A DNA stretch of 27,856 nucleotides from Gemmatimonadaceae bacterium (GTDB lineage Bacteria; Latescibacterota; UBA2968; UBA8231), in NCBI GenBank assembly GCA_002726335.1, contig PBSR01000107.1, forward strand, positions 1 through 27,856, given 5' to 3'. Position 1 is the stretch's first letter, and each line of letters begins with the position of its first letter. Positions 8,463 through 16,462 of the stretch are shown one piece after another. The notes under the pieces are model-generated. The model saw only the letters and a list, made by a program, of their open reading frames with translations, was not told the origin of the DNA and did no database searches. Both the position numbers and the translations under genes were made by a program.

Positions 8463-9503
8463 TCAGCCATCCATGATGGCCGGATCCAACTCGACCATGC
8501 CAATCCCCGGTGAGACGTCAGTATCGCCGGCGTAGCGCGGCGCCTGGTCGTGGCAGGTGGGTCGACCGTTGTAGGGCAGCAGCCATCGGCCCTGCCACAG
8601 ACAGGGCGGGGCCTTCGTCGTCACCATGCCACAGTCGAACCGGCCCCGTCCACCAAGGGGCAGCAAGGGTTGACGGTCGTCGCAACGGGTCCACGACCAG
8701 CCGTCGATGCTGGCCACCCGCTGCACGTCCATGGTCTGATCGTCGGTATGGTGGCACAACAGCAGGCCACCGTACCCTCCGGTCGTGGGATAAGGCACCA
8801 TCCAGTAGTGCTGCAGATCGGGCGGGTCGTCGGCATCCGGCTCCAGCACCGTCACCGGTCCCACCCAGCCGCCATCGAATTGCTCGGGTCCCCGCCAGAC
8901 CGACACCCGGCGATGGATCTGCTTCAGGTTGTCCCGTTCGCCCGACAGATCCGGGTTGTGCTTCCACGTCTGCTGGTAGAGGAACCAGCCGGCCAGGCCC
9001 AGGGGTGTGTCGAGTCCCGGCCGAGCCGGCACCATGGAGGCGGCGTCGTTGGCGTTGGTGATGATGGGCCCTTCATGCAGCGGTTGCCAGGACAGTCCGT
9101 CAGAACTGACGGCGAGGCAGATACCGGCGCGTGACTCACCTGTGGGTCGCTCCCAGTAGAGCATCTTCCACCGCCAGTCCGGCCGTGGCTCCTCCGGCTC
9201 GTGCAGGATGCGCATGGGCATGAACACACCCCAGTGTGTCTCGTGACCGGCGCTGTGCATGACGACGTTGGTACCATCTCCCAGATCCGGCTTCTCCCAG
9301 TTCCTGCCGTCGGTGGACAGCGCCAGGCAGAGAACGTTGTCGAGGGGGCGGTCCCGGTGCAGGACGAGATAGTAGAGTCGCAGCCGCGTGCCATCGGGAT
9401 CGGGCAGCAGGGCCACGGCACTCAGCACGGCGCCGGACTCCCACGGATGATCAGCCGGCAGGATCGGTGCGTCGGATCGGGACAGGATCCAGCTCGAGTT
9501 CAT
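8463..9503 (-). CDS. Five-bladed beta-propeller glycosidase-like protein (GH32/43/130-like fold)
   Basis: A 346-residue protein with repeated blade elements of the form S-x-D-G-x-x-W: STDGRNW (63-69), SSDGLSW (133-139) and SIDGWSW (265-271). An N-terminal block (PWESGAVLSAVALLPDPDG) and repeated YY/YW strands fit glycosidase-type five-bladed propellers. No catalytic triad can be assigned with confidence, so the activity may be a hydrolase, a phosphorylase or only sugar binding. No signal peptide is visible. The start is set at the ATG at 9503; the open frame reaches 9776, but the added part lies over the CE15 gene and is not family-like. It begins 46 bp after the CE15 stop and ends at the start of the Gfo/Idh/MocA gene. 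Confidence 0.83.
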   Translation of the reverse strand: MNSSWILSRSDAPILPADHPWESGAVLSAVALLPDPDGTRLRLYYLVLHRDRPLDNVLCLALSTDGRNWEKPDLGDGTNVVMHSAGHETHWGVFMPMRILHEPEEPRPDWRWKMLYWERPTGESRAGICLAVSSDGLSWQPLHEGPIITNANDAASMVPARPGLDTPLGLAGWFLYQQTWKHNPDLSGERDNLKQIHRRVSVWRGPEQFDGGWVGPVTVLEPDADDPPDLQHYWMVPYPTTGGYGGLLLCHHTDDQTMDVQRVASIDGWSWTRCDDRQPLLPLGGRGRFDCGMVTTKAPPCLWQGRWLLPYNGRPTCHDQAPRYAGDTDVSPGIGMVELDPAIMDG

Positions 9504-9549
9504 GCAGGTATGGACCGGCGCAGGGGGCGATCGGCGTGCATCCAGCAGC

Positions 9550-10773
9550 TCAACCGCGCCAGTGGCGATCGGCGAAATCCATCCACCGGTTCCAGTCATA
9601 GGTGGTGACATCGTGTCCACCGGGACGGACGTGGTAGCCGATGCTGCCGTCGGCCAGGGGCTGACTGACGGGCGGCATCTGCTGGGCATCCAACCCGCGC
9701 TGACCCAGCAGTTCGTAGACCGGCGAGGCATGACGAGAGGCGAGGTACTCCCCTTTCGGATCCGCCCATTGATCATCGATGGCGCTGGCTACATACACCG
9801 GGCGTGGCGCCGCCAGGGCGATGAGCTGGTGCTGGTCGACGGGCAGCTCGTCTTCGCAATCATTGTAGGCGCGGTGGTTGTCGCAGAACCAGTGGGGGAA
9901 GTTGCCGTTGATGGCCGCCACGGTTTCGCCGAAACGCCGCCGTGCCAGCGCGGCGCCGCCACAGCCGGAGTTGTTGGAGATGACGAGAGCGAAGCGTTCA
10001 TCGCAGGCGCCGGCCCAGAGCGCCGTCTTGCCCAGACGGGAATGGCCCATCACGGCGACGTGCGCGGCATCGACGGCGTCGTCCTCTTCGAGCACGTCGA
10101 GGCCACGACTCAGGCCCCAGGCCCAGGCGCTGATACTGCCCCACTGGTGAGGTTCGGGTTGTGTCTGGCCGTCCTGATAGAACAGTGGATGTACGCCGTT
10201 GGCGTAGCCATCGTCGAAGTCGGGGTCGAGATCGCCGCAGTAGATGGTGGCCAGCCCGTAGCCCCGGGCGAGGATGTCTGCCACCGGCCAGCGTGAGGCG
10301 AACACTCCCCGCGACGCCTCGGTGGCCCGATGGTCGACGATCTGATTCGACTTGCTGCTCTGCATCCACTCCGTTGACAGACGAATGCCGGGATCGGTGT
10401 GGATGGAGTGATTGCCAAAGAAGTTGAGTCCCAGAAAGACCCGTGTCGGCCCGGTGGCCTCAGAGGGCAGGTAAAGGAGTAGGTCCATCGCCGGAGAGGT
10501 CTCGTCGTCGCCGAAGCGGAGGCGGGTCTGCCGGCGCACGGCTCGACCCCCGAGGGCGCCGGGGTCCTCGTCGAGGATCTCGGTATGTGATGACTCGAAG
10601 GGACCTGGCATCCGTCCGTAGACCTCGTCCTCGAACAATCGCAGGATTTCCGGCCTCCGTCGACTCTGCCAATCAGCGGCTGTCGCCACCGGGTTGCCGG
10701 CGGCATCGATCAGCGGATCCGGCAACTCATAGGAGGGCACGGCGGATTCGTCGTAGTTCGTCTGGGGTTCCAT
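9550..10773 (-). CDS. CE15-like glucuronoyl esterase (alpha/beta hydrolase)
   Basis: A 407-residue alpha/beta hydrolase with features of bacterial CE15 glucuronoyl esterases: nucleophile elbow GHSRLGK (S245), the following SNNSGCGGAAL block (266-276), and a C-terminal catalytic histidine in PGGHDVTTYDW (H387). An acidic residue of the triad is probably D333 or D334. CE15 enzymes cleave 4-O-methyl-glucuronate esters linking lignin to xylan; related members act on other uronate or acyl esters. Known bacterial members are usually exported, but this protein starts with polar residues and shows no signal peptide at the ATG at 10773. The longer open frame upstream would overlap the divergent nitrilase gene and also has no signal. 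It is the first gene of the leftward sugar module. Confidence 0.88.
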   Translation of the reverse strand: MEPQTNYDESAVPSYELPDPLIDAAGNPVATAADWQSRRRPEILRLFEDEVYGRMPGPFESSHTEILDEDPGALGGRAVRRQTRLRFGDDETSPAMDLLLYLPSEATGPTRVFLGLNFFGNHSIHTDPGIRLSTEWMQSSKSNQIVDHRATEASRGVFASRWPVADILARGYGLATIYCGDLDPDFDDGYANGVHPLFYQDGQTQPEPHQWGSISAWAWGLSRGLDVLEEDDAVDAAHVAVMGHSRLGKTALWAGACDERFALVISNNSGCGGAALARRRFGETVAAINGNFPHWFCDNHRAYNDCEDELPVDQHQLIALAAPRPVYVASAIDDQWADPKGEYLASRHASPVYELLGQRGLDAQQMPPVSQPLADGSIGYHVRPGGHDVTTYDWNRWMDFADRHWRG

Positions 10774-10791
10774 ATTGGTAGGATGCCCAAC

Positions 10792-11643
10792 ATGAGCCGC
10801 CGTGTCCATATCGCCGTCGTGCAGCCTCCCGCCGTGGGGTCGGATATGCCGCACACGGTCATGCGCGATCGGGCGGTGGAGCTGCTCGACGAGGCCGGTG
10901 CCCGGGGCGCCGACATCATCTGCCTGCCCGAGTATCTCAACGCCATGGGGCGTGACGAGGCGATGTGGCAGGAACCACCGGGCATCGAGGCGGAGCCCCT
11001 GCAGACCGAAGTCGCCGAACTCGCCCGCAGGCATTCGACCTATGTCATTCTACCCCTGCTGGCAGGCGACAACGGTCGCATCACCAATACATCATTCCTG
11101 CTCGACCGCTCCGGCGCCGTCGTCGGGCGCTACGACAAGACCCACTTGACCGCCGTCGAGCGGGAGGACCAGAACGTCTGTCCCGGGGATGACTACCCGG
11201 TATTCGATGTCGACTTCGGTCGTATCGGCATCATGACCTGCTATGATGGCCACTTCCCCGAGGTGGCCCGCATCCTGGCGTTGCAGGGCGCCGAGGTCAT
11301 CTTCTTTCCGACGCTGCAGCGACGGCTCACCGCCGAGGCACTCGATCTGCAGGTACGCTGCCGGGCTATCGACAACTGCGTGTACGTGGCCCGCGCCAGT
11401 TACGGCACACCGGAGGGTATCGCCTGGGTACCGGGCATGGTGGCCGGTAAAAGCTGCATCGTCGACTTCGAGGGCACCGCACTGGCTGACACCGGTCCTC
11501 GGGTCGGCGTGGCGTCAACGACGATCGACCTGGACCGGCCGAGGGTGAAGGAGCGTTCCTTCGGCGGGCAGGTCGGGGACGCGGCGCAGTTTCTGCGCCA
11601 GGACCGACGGCCCGACACCTACGGCCGCCTCCTCGAACCGTAG
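10792..11643 (+). CDS. Carbon-nitrogen hydrolase (nitrilase superfamily)
   Basis: A 283-residue amidase-type protein of the nitrilase superfamily. The Glu-Lys-Cys catalytic triad is visible: E47 in CLPEYL, K116 in GRYDKTHLT, and C150 in IGIMTCYDGHFPE. These enzymes hydrolyse amides such as N-carbamoyl amines or omega-amides; the substrate is not defined by the sequence. The start could be the ATG at 10783 or at 10792; I chose 10792 because AGGA lies 8 nt upstream and the core fold begins just after. The divergent CE15 start is only 18 bp away (9 bp for the earlier ATG), so the promoters must lie inside the neighbouring coding regions. The stop is 11 bp from that of the convergent M16 gene. 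Confidence 0.92.
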   Translation: MSRRVHIAVVQPPAVGSDMPHTVMRDRAVELLDEAGARGADIICLPEYLNAMGRDEAMWQEPPGIEAEPLQTEVAELARRHSTYVILPLLAGDNGRITNTSFLLDRSGAVVGRYDKTHLTAVEREDQNVCPGDDYPVFDVDFGRIGIMTCYDGHFPEVARILALQGAEVIFFPTLQRRLTAEALDLQVRCRAIDNCVYVARASYGTPEGIAWVPGMVAGKSCIVDFEGTALADTGPRVGVASTTIDLDRPRVKERSFGGQVGDAAQFLRQDRRPDTYGRLLEP

Positions 11644-11654
11644 GCCCCCCGCAG

Positions 11655-12590
11655 TTACAGCCGGTTGCCGTCCACGTCCAGCAGCTGGATATCGCCAAAC
11701 CCGAGAGCCTGGATCGGCGTCTCGATCTTCGCCCGGTCCCCGACGATGACCCACAACAGGCCATCCGGGTTGAAGAGCCGGCTGCCGGCCTCGGTGACCT
11801 CGTCCAGCGTCAGGCCGCGAATGCTGTTGGGAAAGTCATCCCAGTACCCGTCGTCAAAACCGAAGCGGACCAGGTCGACGATATCCTGGGCGACGGCATC
11901 GTTGCGCTCCCAACGTCCCGGTAAGGTCAGGGTGTTTTTGTCCTTGACCTTGGCCAGCTCCTCCGCCGTGGGCGGGACGTCGCCGACAATGGCGGCCAAC
12001 TCCTTGTGGATTTCCGCCATCGACTCGGCTGTCTTGTCGGTCTGCGCCGAGGTCTCCAACAGATAGGCGCCCGGCCCACGGATGCTGACCAGACGGGTGC
12101 GGGCGTAGTAGGCCCAGTGTTTGTCCTCGCGCAGATTCATGTTCAGGCGCGCCGTGAAAGTGCCCCCGAGGATGTCGTTGAGGGCCTCGTTGGCGATGTC
12201 GTCGGGGTTCGCCTTGGGGGGTGCCAGATGGATGGCGAAGATCATCGACTGTTCCGACTCCGGCCTGTCTACCAGATACACCTGCGTGCTGTTCCGCCGG
12301 ACGGCGGGTGCCAGATTTTTCGCCGGTACCTCCCCTGACTTCCACTTGCCGAAGCGACGTTCCAGCTTCGGCAGGATCTCGTCCAGGCTCGTGGCGCCGA
12401 CAACGACGAGGGTGGCATTGTTGGGCCGGAACCAGGTGTGATGGAAGTCGGCCAGGGCATCCCGTGTCAGAGCGGCCACCGACGCCTCGGTGCCGGTGCC
12501 GGTCAGAGGCAGGCCGTAGGCGTGATCGTCACCCCACAGCAATGCCGGAAACAGGCGATAGGCCAGATTCCGCGGGGTCGATTTCTCCCG
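11655..12590 (-). pseudogene. C-terminal part of M16 peptidase, downstream of in-frame TAA
   Basis: After the TAA at 12591-12593 the same reading frame continues without shift for about 311 codons to a TAA at 11655. The encoded residues are the expected continuation of an M16B peptidase: a block equivalent to REKSTPRNLAYRLFP, then LLWGDDHAYG, DFHHTWFRPNNATLVVVG and later a GGTFTARLNMNLREDKHWAY core. No ATG or GTG with a ribosome binding site lies soon after the stop; the first possible start is a TTG at 12542. This part is therefore probably not made separately. It would be expressed only by readthrough, or if the TAA is a sequencing or assembly error. Confidence 0.8.
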
Positions 12591-14399
12591 TTAAATTCCG
12601 GCCAGGCGCTGCTTCTGTACGCGGTCGAATTCATCCTGGGGAAACGCCGGGCTGAGCACGACATCGGCCATCACATCCAGGGAGGCGTCGAGGTTCTCCT
12701 TCAACGCCGAGAAGGAGACCACGTTCTGGTCGAGAGTGGAACGCATGCTCAGCGTCGCTCCGAGCATGGCGAGCTCGTCGCTGATCTCCAGGGCGGATCT
12801 CTTCTTCGTGCCCTCCTCCATCATGCTCACCGCCAGGCTGGAGGTGCCCAGCAGCCCGAGCTGATCGGAGGCGTGGCCGGCATCGAGGATGAGGCGCAAG
12901 CCGACGACGGGCACGGCCTGCCGTTCGACGAGAATGACCTGCAGACCGTTGTCGAGGCGGGCCGGCTTCATCGTGGGAAACTTCACCTCCGGGAAGCTGT
13001 CAGGCATGGGCAGCTCGGAGCGGTCCACCTGGCTCTCCGGTGAGGCATAATCAGGGAAGGGATAGACCTCGATGACGGACGCCCCGGAGCTCATCCACTC
13101 CCGGGCAGCGTCATGCAGATCCTGAGGCGTGGCCGAGCGCACGCGTTCCAGCTTCACTTTATAGTGCTCGGCATCGCCGGCGTACACCTGGTTCATCGCC
13201 AGGGTCTGAGCTTTGCCACCGAAGTAGCCGATCTCTTCGATGTTGCGAATGAAGCGGGCCACGTGCTGCGTTTTCACGCGTTCCACCTCACGCTCCGTGG
13301 GGCCGTCGGCCAGCAGTCGGGCCAGCTCCTCGTCGAGGGCCTGCTCAACCGCCACCAGATCGGCGCCGGGCTGGGCGGTGATGTCGATCTGCAGCACACC
13401 GGCGATCTCGAAGGGATAGACGGAGGCCCCCACGTCCGTGGCGATCTGATCGTCGTAGACCAGGCGCTTGAACAGCCGGGAGGTCTTACCCATGGCCAGC
13501 ACGTCGCTGACCAGGTCCATGTACTGACGATCAGGATCGGTGTACTGAGGCAGGACCCAGGCTTTGGTAAGGCGCGCCTGCGGTACCCGGTCCTGCATCA
13601 CCTCCCGGACTTCCTCCGAACGACGCGGTACCCATCGGTCCAGGCGGGAGACCACAGGACCGGAGTCGATGCCCCCGAAATACTCCACCACCCTGGCGTG
13701 TACGTCCTCGGTGTCGATGTCACCGGCGATGACGAGGGTGGCATTGGCGGCACCGTAGTAGTCTTCGAACCACTCGTGTACGTCCTCCAGAGAGGCCGCC
13801 TCCAGATCTTCCATGGAGCTGATGGTCTCCCAGGAATACGGATGGCCCACGGGAAACATCAATTCGCCCAGCCGGCTCTCCGCCTTGGCGTACGGCTGGT
13901 CCTCCCCCTGGCGCTTCTCGTTCTGCACAACCCCCCGTTGCTCGTCGAGCCGCTCCTGGGTCACCGCCCCGAGCATGTGCCCCATGCGATCGGATTCCAT
14001 CCACAGCACGGCGTCGAGGGCGGTGATCGGCACGTTCTGGAAGTAGTTGGTCCGATCGAGCCAGGTCGTGCCACTGACGTCGGTGGCACCGAGCCGGTCG
14101 AGGGCGCGGAAGTAATCGTCGTCGAAGTTCTCCGAGCCGTTGTACATCAGGTGCTCGAAGAGGTGGGCGAAGCCGGTCTTGCCGATCTTCTCGTTCTTGG
14201 AGCCCACATGGTACCAGACATTGACGCAGACGATGGGCGCTTTATGGTCCTCGTGGACGATGAGGGTCAGGCCGTTGTCGAGGACGAACTTCGTGTACGG
14301 GATATCGACGTCATCCGCGGCCGTGATCAGCGATGGCCAAAGGGCCAGCGCACACACGGCAGATACGAGCCACCGGGACCATCGGTTGGGGCGATTCAT
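12591..14399 (-). CDS. Secreted M16 family zinc metallopeptidase (truncated by in-frame stop)
   Basis: A 602-residue N-terminal portion of an insulinase/processing-peptidase-like M16 enzyme. An N-terminal signal peptide is visible (basic MNRPNRWSR, hydrophobic 11-27, likely cleavage after LITA). The inverted zinc motif HLFEH gives H79, E82 and H83, with the third ligand probably E161 in VVQNEKRQ, so the active first domain pair is complete. A second M16 repeat begins near residue 490 and lacks HxxEH, as expected for the inactive half. The reading ends at a TAA in the middle of the second repeat, where family members continue without break. The start at 14399 has AGGAG 6 nt upstream and a good promoter. 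Intact two-repeat proteins of this family are about 900 residues; here 914 codons would be read through the stop. Confidence 0.88.
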   Translation of the reverse strand: MNRPNRWSRWLVSAVCALALWPSLITAADDVDIPYTKFVLDNGLTLIVHEDHKAPIVCVNVWYHVGSKNEKIGKTGFAHLFEHLMYNGSENFDDDYFRALDRLGATDVSGTTWLDRTNYFQNVPITALDAVLWMESDRMGHMLGAVTQERLDEQRGVVQNEKRQGEDQPYAKAESRLGELMFPVGHPYSWETISSMEDLEAASLEDVHEWFEDYYGAANATLVIAGDIDTEDVHARVVEYFGGIDSGPVVSRLDRWVPRRSEEVREVMQDRVPQARLTKAWVLPQYTDPDRQYMDLVSDVLAMGKTSRLFKRLVYDDQIATDVGASVYPFEIAGVLQIDITAQPGADLVAVEQALDEELARLLADGPTEREVERVKTQHVARFIRNIEEIGYFGGKAQTLAMNQVYAGDAEHYKVKLERVRSATPQDLHDAAREWMSSGASVIEVYPFPDYASPESQVDRSELPMPDSFPEVKFPTMKPARLDNGLQVILVERQAVPVVGLRLILDAGHASDQLGLLGTSSLAVSMMEEGTKKRSALEISDELAMLGATLSMRSTLDQNVVSFSALKENLDASLDVMADVVLSPAFPQDEFDRVQKQRLAGI

Positions 14400-14446
14400 G
14401 GGTCTCTCCTGAGAGCGGTTCTGTTCATCGGCCAGCAGTAGAGAGG

Positions 14447-14475
14447 ATTGTAGCTGATTGGGGCGACGACACCAA
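14447..14475 (-). promoter_or_regulatory. Sigma-70-like promoter of the M16 peptidase gene
   Basis: On the minus strand TTGGTG (-35, 14475-14470) and TACAAT (-10, 14452-14447) are 17 nt apart. The -10 box matches 5 of 6 positions and the -35 box has the TTG core. It lies in the 158-bp gap before the M16 start, giving a leader of about 40 nt that carries an AGGAG Shine-Dalgarno. The -35 box lies inside one copy of an 11-bp direct repeat. Confidence 0.5.
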
Positions 14476-14499
14476 CAGCGGGCGTTCGGACACCAACAG
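14468..14499. repeat. Tandem 11-bp direct repeats over the M16 promoter, possible operator
   Basis: The sequence GACACCAACAG occurs at 14468-14478 and again at 14489-14499, identical in both copies and 21 bp apart start to start, that is two DNA helical turns. One copy covers the -35 box of the M16 promoter and the other lies just upstream. This geometry fits a binding site for a dimer or for two copies of a regulator on the same DNA face. The regulator is unknown; the adjacent winged-helix-like gene is a possible candidate. Confidence 0.5.
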
Positions 14500-14557
14500 A
14501 AACGGCCCGTCGCCGGTGGCGAGCGGACCGCGGGAAGGAACACGACGGGGCAGAATC

Positions 14558-14848
14558 CTAGCGGATGTCGACCATCTTCAGCAGACAGATATGCAGGCGA
14601 CGCTCTTTCTCTGGTACGGCCGTCACATATTGGGCGGACACCAGACGTCGCAGTGCCGCTCGCACCGGCCCCAGACCGGCTCTGCCTTCGGCGTAGGCGA
14701 TGCCGCTCTCCTTGGCCACCTCGGACACCACGACACTGAACTCCTCGACTCCCTCGGCCTGCGCCTTGCGGCACAGATAGATCCAGAGCTTGAAGGAGGG
14801 GGCCCCGAGGGCCTGCAGGTGCTCGCTGGCGTTGGTCGACGTCGTCAT
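14558..14848 (-). CDS. Small winged-helix-like protein, putative DNA-binding
   Basis: A 96-residue protein starting at the ATG at 14848. After a polar N-terminus come a helix-like block SFKLWIYLCRKAQ (18-30), SVVVSEVAKESGI (38-50), a Pro-Val-Arg-Ala-Ala-Leu-Arg-Arg recognition-helix-like segment (61-68) and two short strands (SAQYVTAVP, RRLHICLLK). That order fits a winged helix as found in small transcription factors and DnaD/RepA-like N-terminal domains. I do not recognise a specific family. It begins 29 bp after the PhyH stop and ends 158 bp before the M16 gene, so it lies directly upstream of the repeats at 14468-14499. A regulatory role for the M16 gene or the cluster is inference. Confidence 0.72.
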   Translation of the reverse strand: MTTSTNASEHLQALGAPSFKLWIYLCRKAQAEGVEEFSVVVSEVAKESGIAYAEGRAGLGPVRAALRRLVSAQYVTAVPEKERRLHICLLKMVDIR

Positions 14849-14877
14849 GGCAGAATCAGACTCATAATGTAGGCAAT

Positions 14878-15693
14878 TCAGTGGTCCCGGTTGGGATTGG
14901 CCATCCCCTGTCCGGCTTCGCGGCGTCGATTGGCGGCACTCACCTCCCGCTGACGCCAGGATCGGTAGGCGGGTGTGTCGATGAAATCGTGCAGTGTCGC
15001 CCGCCGACGGTACGGCACGTAGTTGCCGATATGCCATAACGTGTTGCGGTACAGGCAGAAGTCGCCGGCTGCCAGGTGCAGCTGTCGGGCCCCGGGCATG
15101 GAGGTACAGTACTGCAGGCAGGCACGCTCCCGGGAAGACCCCTCGAGACCGTCCAGCCCGGGTCCGTCGATGGGCCGTTCGGGGAATCGCGACCTTTCCC
15201 GCGGCAGGTCCGGGCGCAGATGGCTGCCGGGCACGACCCAGGTGGAGGAATCCTCGTACAGGGCGCAATTGACCTGGTTGAACAGATCGATGTCCCGGTA
15301 GTCGGCTTCCCAGCGGTCCAGGTCGAGACCGCTGATGTTGTCCCGCCAGTCGCGGTGCCAGTGTGTGCACCACGGCAGGTCGGCCGGCTCCAGCAGCACC
15401 CCGAGGCCGTCGGCATGACCGTGGGTGTGTCCGGGGCTCAAGGTTCGCTGCAGGGCATCGACGAGTTCGGGCAATTCGGCAAAGGCGGTGAAGGGCGTGT
15501 GGTCGATGTCGTAATCGAACACCGGCTGCAGCCTCTGCGTCTGCGGGCCGGCCTTCTCCCGGGCCAGGTGCCGCGCCGCGTCGCAGGAGTGCCGCAACTC
15601 ACCGACCAGTGAGGCTGGCAGGATGGACTCGAACACGGTGTATCCTTGAACGTGGTACTCATCGACGTGACGTTCCGACCAGGACCAGCTCAT
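14878..15693 (-). CDS. Phytanoyl-CoA dioxygenase (PhyH) family protein, second copy
   Basis: A 271-residue Fe(II)/2-oxoglutarate oxygenase-like protein, only distantly similar to the PhyH at 4529-5341. The iron ligands are visible as HRD (H113, D115, in THWHRDW) and a distal His in TLWHIGNY (H221); R230 or R231 would contact the 2-oxoglutarate. VVPGSHLRPDLP (153-164) is a shared family block. The start codon overlaps the stop of the alpha/beta hydrolase gene in the arrangement ATGA, so the two are translationally coupled. The substrate is unknown; pairing with a hydrolase, a Gfo/Idh/MocA enzyme and an MFS exporter suggests modification and export or detoxification of a small molecule. Confidence 0.9.
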   Translation of the reverse strand: MSWSWSERHVDEYHVQGYTVFESILPASLVGELRHSCDAARHLAREKAGPQTQRLQPVFDYDIDHTPFTAFAELPELVDALQRTLSPGHTHGHADGLGVLLEPADLPWCTHWHRDWRDNISGLDLDRWEADYRDIDLFNQVNCALYEDSSTWVVPGSHLRPDLPRERSRFPERPIDGPGLDGLEGSSRERACLQYCTSMPGARQLHLAAGDFCLYRNTLWHIGNYVPYRRRATLHDFIDTPAYRSWRQREVSAANRRREAGQGMANPNRDH

Positions 15694-16415
15694 CTCTGCC
15701 GGCCCACCTGTTTGACCACCCAGGGAACGACTGTCCTGATCATCGGCACGATGGCGTCGTCACTGAACACGTGATCGGCGCCGGCCAGCTCCACCAGGCG
15801 GGCCTGGGAGGCGCGGTCGGCGATGTCGCGTGAGTCCTGCAGGGGCACCACGTCGTCCGCGGTGCCGTGGACGAGCAGCCAGGGTACCGTCACGGCGGCG
15901 CCGCTGTCGACGACACTGTCGATGTCGTCCATGTCGTCCATGTAGGCACTCGACAACGGACAGGATTCCTCCTCCCACATGCAGCCGGCGTCCGGAGTCT
16001 CCTCGCCGAATTCGCGCTCGGCGAAGGCCCGCGTGTGGACCATGCCCGCCAGCGATACCAGCCAGTGGATGCGCCGGTCGCTGGCTGAGCGCAACACGCC
16101 GACGGCGCCACCCATGCTGTGGCCGACGAAACAGACCGGGCGATCGCCGACAGCGTCGAGCAGGCTGCCCAGGTCTGCCACTTCCTTCGAGATCGTGCTG
16201 TCCTCGAACCGCCCTGCCGAATCGCCGTTGCCGGAGAACGAGAGCCGCAAGGCTGTGATGCCGGCCTCGGCCAGGGCTTTGGCGAGGGCGACGACGAAGG
16301 GCCGGTCTTTGTTCCCTGTCACTCCGTGACCGACGACGACGAGGCCTTCACTGCCGCCCTCGTGAACGGTGTAGTCGATCTGCTCTCCCTGCCGGTTGTG
16401 TACGTCACCAAACAT
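15690..16415 (-). CDS. Alpha/beta hydrolase fold protein
   Basis: A 241-residue single-domain alpha/beta hydrolase. The nucleophile elbow is GHSMGG (S100); the oxyanion-side block is VVGHGVTGNKDRP (27-39). The acidic residue is probably D187 or D188 in HGTADDVVP, and the catalytic His is H215 in GADHVF. It resembles serine aminopeptidase S33/monoacylglycerol-lipase-type and other small esterases; the substrate is unknown. No signal peptide is seen, so it acts in the cytoplasm. A GAGGGAG Shine-Dalgarno precedes the ATG at 16415, 47 bp after the Gfo/Idh/MocA stop. Its stop overlaps the PhyH start by 4 bp. Confidence 0.9.
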   Translation of the reverse strand: MFGDVHNRQGEQIDYTVHEGGSEGLVVVGHGVTGNKDRPFVVALAKALAEAGITALRLSFSGNGDSAGRFEDSTISKEVADLGSLLDAVGDRPVCFVGHSMGGAVGVLRSASDRRIHWLVSLAGMVHTRAFAEREFGEETPDAGCMWEEESCPLSSAYMDDMDDIDSVVDSGAAVTVPWLLVHGTADDVVPLQDSRDIADRASQARLVELAGADHVFSDDAIVPMIRTVVPWVVKQVGRQR

Positions 16416-16462
16416 GCGTCATCTCCCTCAGTGAGTGGTCAGGCTGATGTGCGGGCCGGGTA

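Noticed and set aside
7211..8476. Plus-strand open frame (about 420 codons) over the first Gfo/Idh/MocA gene
   Set aside because: Antisense shadow caused by high GC; the oxidoreductase motifs are on the minus strand.
13113..14441. Long plus-strand open frame (about 440 codons) over the M16 gene
   Set aside because: Antisense of a clear secreted zinc peptidase; the predicted product is a His/Val/Gly-rich sequence without family features.
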